Source: Anaerolineaceae bacterium (GTDB taxonomy: Bacteria; Chloroflexota; Anaerolineae; Anaerolineales; E44-bin32). From it: a stretch of DNA of 39,511 nucleotides. This document shows positions 36,010-39,511 of this stretch, piece by piece. Position 1 is the first letter of the stretch, and the number at the start of each line of letters is the position of its first letter. The stretch spans positions 2,122,644 through 2,162,154 of the forward strand of contig CP070708.1 in the NCBI GenBank assembly GCA_020350285.1. The letters are read 5' to 3'. The notes below the pieces were generated by a model. It was given only the letters and a program-made list of their open reading frames with translations, made no database searches and was not told the origin of the DNA. The position numbers and the translations under genes are program-made.

Positions 36010-36243
36010 TGCAATTCTGAGCGCTGTTAGGCGCGACGGTAACGTACCCGAAGGGTGAGAATACCTATGATGAAACATGTTATTTGCCTCATCTTAGTGA
36101 TTCCTTGGTGCAACACTCCTCGGAATGACACAACTGGAAATGTCATTCTGAGCGCCGTTAGGCGCGAAGAATCCCTATGATGAAACATTTTATTGCCTCA
36201 TCTCAGGGATTCCTCGTCGCTACACTCCTAGGAATGACATCCA
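36010..36243. repeat. Two diverged copies of a ~110-base dispersed repeat
   Basis: Copy one (about 36010-36128) and copy two (about 36138-36241) share ATTCTGAGCGC.GTTAGGCGCGA near their start, CTATGATGAAACAT in the middle, and a TTGCCTCATCT..G.GATTCCT segment before ACACTCCT.GGAATGACA. Their ends ATTCTGAG and CGGAATGAC resemble the GTCATTCTGAG class of dispersed bacterial repeats. The rest of this gene-free stretch (35882-36580) adds an AGGCTAAAGCCTGCGGCTACAG-like repeat near 36478. Confidence 0.75.
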
Positions 36244-36520
36244 TTTACAAAAATATATGGCTACACGAAAGAAAATGGGAGAAATCTATCAACTTCGCCT
36301 TACCCACCTGTCAAGAGCTACGCGAAAGGCCGCCGCATATTAGATGTGGTAAACCAACCCTCTTTCAGTAGAAGCGGCTCCCACGTCGCCGTTTTTTCGA
36401 ATGCGGGGGCCTGAACTGCTGCATAATTCACGTTAGCTTGGACAAAGAAAGAAAAATCGCATCCGTGTCTCAGCGCAGGCTAAAGCCTGCGGCTACAGTT
36501 TTTCTTTATAACAATCGAAA

Positions 36521-36551
36521 CCTCCCCGCAAGTTTTAAGCTCGCGGGGAGG
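36521..36551 (-). terminator. Terminator-like hairpin downstream of the YjbQ-family gene
   Basis: Arms CCTCCCCGC and GCGGGGAGG give a nine-base stem with a 13-base loop. Read on the minus strand it is followed by TTTCGATTGTT, 30 bases beyond the stop at 36581. Confidence 0.75.
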
Positions 36552-36580
36552 TAATTTTACAACTTGCGACTTGAAGACCC

Positions 36581-36988
36581 TCAACCCAAATCAACCGGCT
36601 GTAACGCCACATGCACCTTCCGCGTCCGCGGACCATCGAACTCGCAAAAAAAGATCCCCTGCCATGTCCCCAGCTTCAATCCACCGCTGCTGACGATCAC
36701 CCTCACACTCGATCCGACGAGACTCGCTTTAACATGAGCCGCGGCGTTCCCCTCGCTATGTCGATACTTGGGATCACGCCATGGTACGAGCCGATCGAGG
36801 ACCGCAAGGATATCGTGCGCAACGCTCGGATCAGCGCTTTCGTTGATCGTGATCCCAGCCGTGGTATGAGGCACAAAGACATTCACGATCCCAGCATCCA
36901 TCGAAGATTCTGAAACCAAGGCTTGGATCTCACGAGTGATGTCGATCAGCTGAGAATGTTCGCGCGTGCGGACGGTGATGGTCTCCAT
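36581..36988 (-). CDS. YjbQ/UPF0047 family protein
   Basis: A 135-residue protein of the YjbQ family, of typical length. Signatures are GIVNVFVPHTTAGITINESADPSVAHDI, HSEGNAAAHVKASLVG and GTWQGIFFCEFDGPRTRKVHV; the conserved His, Asn and Glu residues are kept. E. coli YjbQ has weak thiamine-phosphate synthase activity in vivo, but the physiological role of the family is unresolved. The ATG at 36988 has GAGGGA just ahead. It stands alone on the minus strand, 80 bases after the PP2C gene. Confidence 0.93.
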   Translation of the reverse strand: METITVRTREHSQLIDITREIQALVSESSMDAGIVNVFVPHTTAGITINESADPSVAHDILAVLDRLVPWRDPKYRHSEGNAAAHVKASLVGSSVRVIVSSGGLKLGTWQGIFFCEFDGPRTRKVHVALQPVDLG

Positions 36989-37069
36989 TCCCTCAACCTC
37001 CCAATATCCAGCGAATACGAATCCGTGAATGCATGTTTATTGATCCTAACAGGATGAAGACCTCTCCCC

Positions 37070-38239
37070 TTAACCCATACGCTGGACCGCCATCAAGGTA
37101 ATATCATCAAATTGTGCCGCACTTTCGATAAAGGCTTCCAGATCCAAGACGATGTGGTTGATCAAAGAATCCGCGGAGTCAGAAAATTCCTCGGCGATCG
37201 CGAGGACATTCTCTCTCCCAAATTCTTCGCCCTCACCACTTTGTGCATCCGTAATTCCATCGGTGTAGAGCAGAAGAATATCATCGGGCTTCAACTGCGC
37301 TTCCGCAACCTTAAAATCGACATCCTCGATACCCCCTACGATCGGTCCAGTTGGCTTGAGTTCTGCGATCACCTTTCCTTCACGAAAGATGAGTGGAGGA
37401 TCAAGCCCGGCATTGATATAAGATAACGATCCTGATTGCGGATCAAGCACCCCAAAGAATAGGGATGCAAACATGGCTGACTTATGAACGCTGCAGATAT
37501 ATTGATTGGTAAATTCTACAGAACTCTTCAACAATCTCTCAAAGCTCTTCTCTTCAAGACCAGTTGAAAATCTTGTCAAATCTGAAGTGACCCGCAACAA
37601 GCTGCGGAAGAGCGCCATATACAATGCAGATCCAACACCCTTATCACACACGTCACCTACGACCAACCCCAACCTTCGTTCATCGAGGTGGAAAACATCA
37701 TAGAAATCTCCGGCTACTTCTCGAGCAGCCTGGAAATATGAGGCGATCTTCCATCCCTCGGGTTGCGGAATTTCATCTGGTAAGAAATCGGTCTGAATCT
37801 CACGACCGATCTCCAACTCACGTTCCAAAGCTTTTAAATACAGACGCTCGAGATCTCGAAACCGCTTCTTCTCCAGCCCCGATTTGATACGGGCTTGCAA
37901 CAAAACCGGGTCGAAAGGTTTGGGTAAATAATCCTCCGCCCCCAGCTCGATCCCTTTCACCACGTTATCCATATCACTTAATGCCGAAATCACGACCACC
38001 GGGATGTCGCGCCACTGTTTCTCCGACTTTAATTGAGCAAGCACCTCAAACCCATCCATGATCGGCATCATGATGTCCAGGAGGATCATGTCTGGCAATT
38101 GTGATTCAACCAACTCCAGTGCTTCTTTTCCATTTCTGGCGCTGAAGACCTCATAATCCAAGTCTTCGAGTTCTTGTTCCAGATAATCGATGTTGAGGGG
38201 TTCGTCATCAACGATGAGGATTCGTGGGAGTTCTTCCAT
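37070..38239 (-). CDS. Response regulator with PP2C/SpoIIE-type phosphatase output (RsbU-like)
   Basis: A 389-residue protein. Residues ~5-122 are a receiver (Asp55 in LLDIMMPIMDG, Lys in LPKPF), followed by a coiled linker (LERLYLKALERELEIGREIQTDFLP) and a SpoIIE-type PP2C domain with metal-binding aspartates in AREVAGDFYDVF, VGDVCDKGVGSALYMAL, LYTDGITDAQ and DDITLMAV. Such proteins dephosphorylate anti-sigma-factor antagonists in partner-switching pathways. No antagonist or anti-sigma gene is in view. It is 15 bases after the next receiver gene and probably in one transcript with it and the kinase. Confidence 0.94.
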   Translation of the reverse strand: MEELPRILIVDDEPLNIDYLEQELEDLDYEVFSARNGKEALELVESQLPDMILLDIMMPIMDGFEVLAQLKSEKQWRDIPVVVISALSDMDNVVKGIELGAEDYLPKPFDPVLLQARIKSGLEKKRFRDLERLYLKALERELEIGREIQTDFLPDEIPQPEGWKIASYFQAAREVAGDFYDVFHLDERRLGLVVGDVCDKGVGSALYMALFRSLLRVTSDLTRFSTGLEEKSFERLLKSSVEFTNQYICSVHKSAMFASLFFGVLDPQSGSLSYINAGLDPPLIFREGKVIAELKPTGPIVGGIEDVDFKVAEAQLKPDDILLLYTDGITDAQSGEGEEFGRENVLAIAEEFSDSADSLINHIVLDLEAFIESAAQFDDITLMAVQRMG

Positions 38240-38254
38240 CAGGTGTCCTCAATC

Positions 38255-38611
38255 CTATAAGTACGAATCTATGATCTTAAAGAGGAGATCTTCATCCAAA
38301 GGCTTTGTCAGATAATCATCACATCCAGCCTCGAGAGCCTTCTCCGTGTCGCCATGCATCGCATGGGATGAAAGACCGATGACCGGGATATGTTTCAAAT
38401 CAGGATCGGCTTTTATCCGGCGAGTGGCCTCCCATCCGTCCATCACTGGCAGTGCCATGTCCATCAGGATTAGGTCTGGCTTTTCCGAGGAGGCTAAATC
38501 CAACCCTGTTGCCCCATCTTTGGCAACAACCAACTCGTAATCGTCCTCCAATAATTGCACGAGTAGATCTAAATTAAGCTCAACATCTTCCACAATCAGG
38601 ATCTTTTTCAT
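38255..38611 (-). CDS. Single-domain response regulator
   Basis: A 118-residue CheY/DivK-like receiver. I start at ATG 38611, where GGGGGAGGGAG lies just upstream; a longer frame to 38695 lacks that support. Asp51 in LILMDMALPVMDG is the phospho-acceptor, with Ser in IGLSSHAMHG and Lys in YLTKPLDEDLL. There is no output domain. The gene lies between a histidine kinase and the receiver-PP2C phosphatase, so it is probably a relay partner. Confidence 0.93.
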   Translation of the reverse strand: MKKILIVEDVELNLDLLVQLLEDDYELVVAKDGATGLDLASSEKPDLILMDMALPVMDGWEATRRIKADPDLKHIPVIGLSSHAMHGDTEKALEAGCDDYLTKPLDEDLLFKIIDSYL

Positions 38612-38726
38612 AGCTCCCTCCCCCTTCAATAGGTACGGTTGTTGATCAATTCTCTCGACCGATTTCGTCTCACATATACAAAATCTTTCGATCAAAAGAG
38701 CGTGGTGAGATCGAATCTGCAGACCC

Positions 38727-39511
38727 CTACGCCTGATATTGAAGCGGAATCGTTAACGTAAAGGTTGAACCCTCCCCTTTCCTGCTGTAGGCAACCAAAT
38801 CTCCCCCCAACAACTGTGCGAGACGATGACTGATTGACAATCCAAGACCGGTTCCGCCATATTCACGCGTCGTACTTGTGTCTACCTGCTGGAAATCTTC
38901 AAAGATACGTCCGAGAGCTTCTTCAGGAATCCCAATTCCGGTATCCGTAACAGATAAAATGAGGGTATCGATGTCGTGAGAGACCCCAACTTTTATTTCC
39001 CCCTCATGAGTAAATTTAGCTGCGTTGCTAAGCAGATTGAGGATGATTTGCTTGACCTTATTTTGGTCGGAGTAAATCGCAGGGATCTCCTTCTCGATCT
39101 CCTTTGTTAGCGAGATCTTCTCGCGCCGTATCAAAGGTTGAGTTGTGGTCATACATAGATCCACCAGCGGTTCAATCTCGAAGGTTGAGGGTTCCACCTC
39201 AATCCGACCCGCTTCGATCTTGGAGAGATCGAGAACTTCATCGATCAGGTTTAACAAATGGTCTGCGCTGACAAGTACCTTGTCGAGATTGTCCAGCTGC
39301 TTCTCGGGCAGGACTTCTGAACCCTTTCGTTTCACAATTCGCGTGAACCCAATAATCGCATTGAGTGGTGTACGAAGCTCATGGCTCATCCTGGCCAAGA
39401 ATTCGCTCTTGGCTTGATTGGCATCCTCAGCCGCCCTACGAGCTTCCTGGAGTGGCCCTATATCGTGATAGATCGCGATGTATCCAACCATTTCCCCATC
39501 CACGATAACTG
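38727..39511 (-). CDS. Histidine kinase, N-terminus cut by window end
   Basis: The frame is open to the right edge, so the GTG at 39503 is probably internal. Visible parts are the end of a PAS-like domain ([10 protein letters not shown]), a coiled linker, a HisKA domain with the phospho-acceptor His in [18 protein letters not shown], and an ATPase domain ([40 protein letters not shown]). It is a cytosolic-side kinase domain of the BarA/ArcB-type core. It heads the kinase, receiver and phosphatase run on the minus strand. Confidence 0.93.
   Translation of the reverse strand, partial: VIVDGEMVGYIAIYHDIGPLQEARRAAEDANQAKSEFLARMSHELRTPLNAIIGFTRIVKRKGSEVLPEKQLDNLDKVLVSADHLLNLIDEVLDLSKIEAGRIEVEPSTFEIEPLVDLCMTTTQPLIRREKISLTKEIEKEIPAIYSDQNKVKQIILNLLSNAAKFTHEGEIKVGVSHDIDTLILSVTDTGIGIPEEALGRIFEDFQQVDTSTTREYGGTGLGLSISHRLAQLLGGDLVAYSRKGEGSTFTLTIPLQYQA

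Noticed and set aside
36177-36371. 64-codon frame starting in the dispersed repeat
   Set aside because: Start lies inside a repeat copy and the product has no domain or ribosome-binding site.

Overview
The window reads as a bacterial chromosome segment of moderate GC. A strict or facultative anaerobe is likely, and the gene set (HdrABC-MvhADG, Etf with a membrane DUF224-type oxidoreductase, Fhs, many dispersed palindromes) resembles anaerobic Chloroflexota such as Anaerolineae. That placement is inference; there is no rRNA marker here. I see no tRNA, rRNA, insertion sequence, prophage or CRISPR array.

Layout. Positions 1-908 (+) hold a truncated membrane protein and a winged-helix regulator. 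Positions 1042-9726 (-) carry housekeeping genes: a PaaI-like thioesterase, a DUF4332 protein, an FGE-like lipoprotein, a rhomboid protease, a small Gly-rich lipoprotein, an RlmI-like rRNA methyltransferase, LigA, an LpxL-like acyltransferase and a GT2 glycosyltransferase. Positions 9727-10342 are packed with nested palindromic repeats.

Positions 10343-14998 (+) form the most unusual block: a two-TM zinc-ribbon protein, a DUF2207-like membrane protein ending in a (Cys-Ala)n tail with eight cysteines, a radical SAM/SPASM enzyme with a PqqD-like N-terminus, and a same-layout paralogue that has lost every cluster cysteine but one. This looks like a radical-SAM modification system acting on the tail of a membrane protein and using a pseudoenzyme partner. 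A SAM methyltransferase follows after a repeat-bearing gap. Fhs lies on the minus strand at 16503-18287.

Positions 19029-35881 (+) are an energy-metabolism region. The first unit is a soluble HdrD-like protein, EtfB, EtfA, a membrane cytochrome b/HdrD-like fusion (probable Etf:menaquinone oxidoreductase) and a lone cyclic-nucleotide-binding-fold protein. Next comes a signalling block: Cache-HAMP histidine kinase, receiver-histidine kinase hybrid and lone receiver. The second unit is HdrC, HdrB, HdrA, MvhD, MvhG, MvhA, a hydrogenase maturation protease and a second lone cNMP-fold protein, closed by a clear terminator. Together these could move electrons between acyl-CoA dehydrogenases, menaquinone, H2 and ferredoxin or a thiol/disulfide couple.

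Positions 35882-36580 are repeats and terminators. Positions 36581-39511 (-) carry a YjbQ-family protein, a receiver-PP2C phosphatase, a lone receiver and a histidine kinase cut by the window end. Start sites were moved from the longest ORF to ribosome-binding-site-supported codons where stated.
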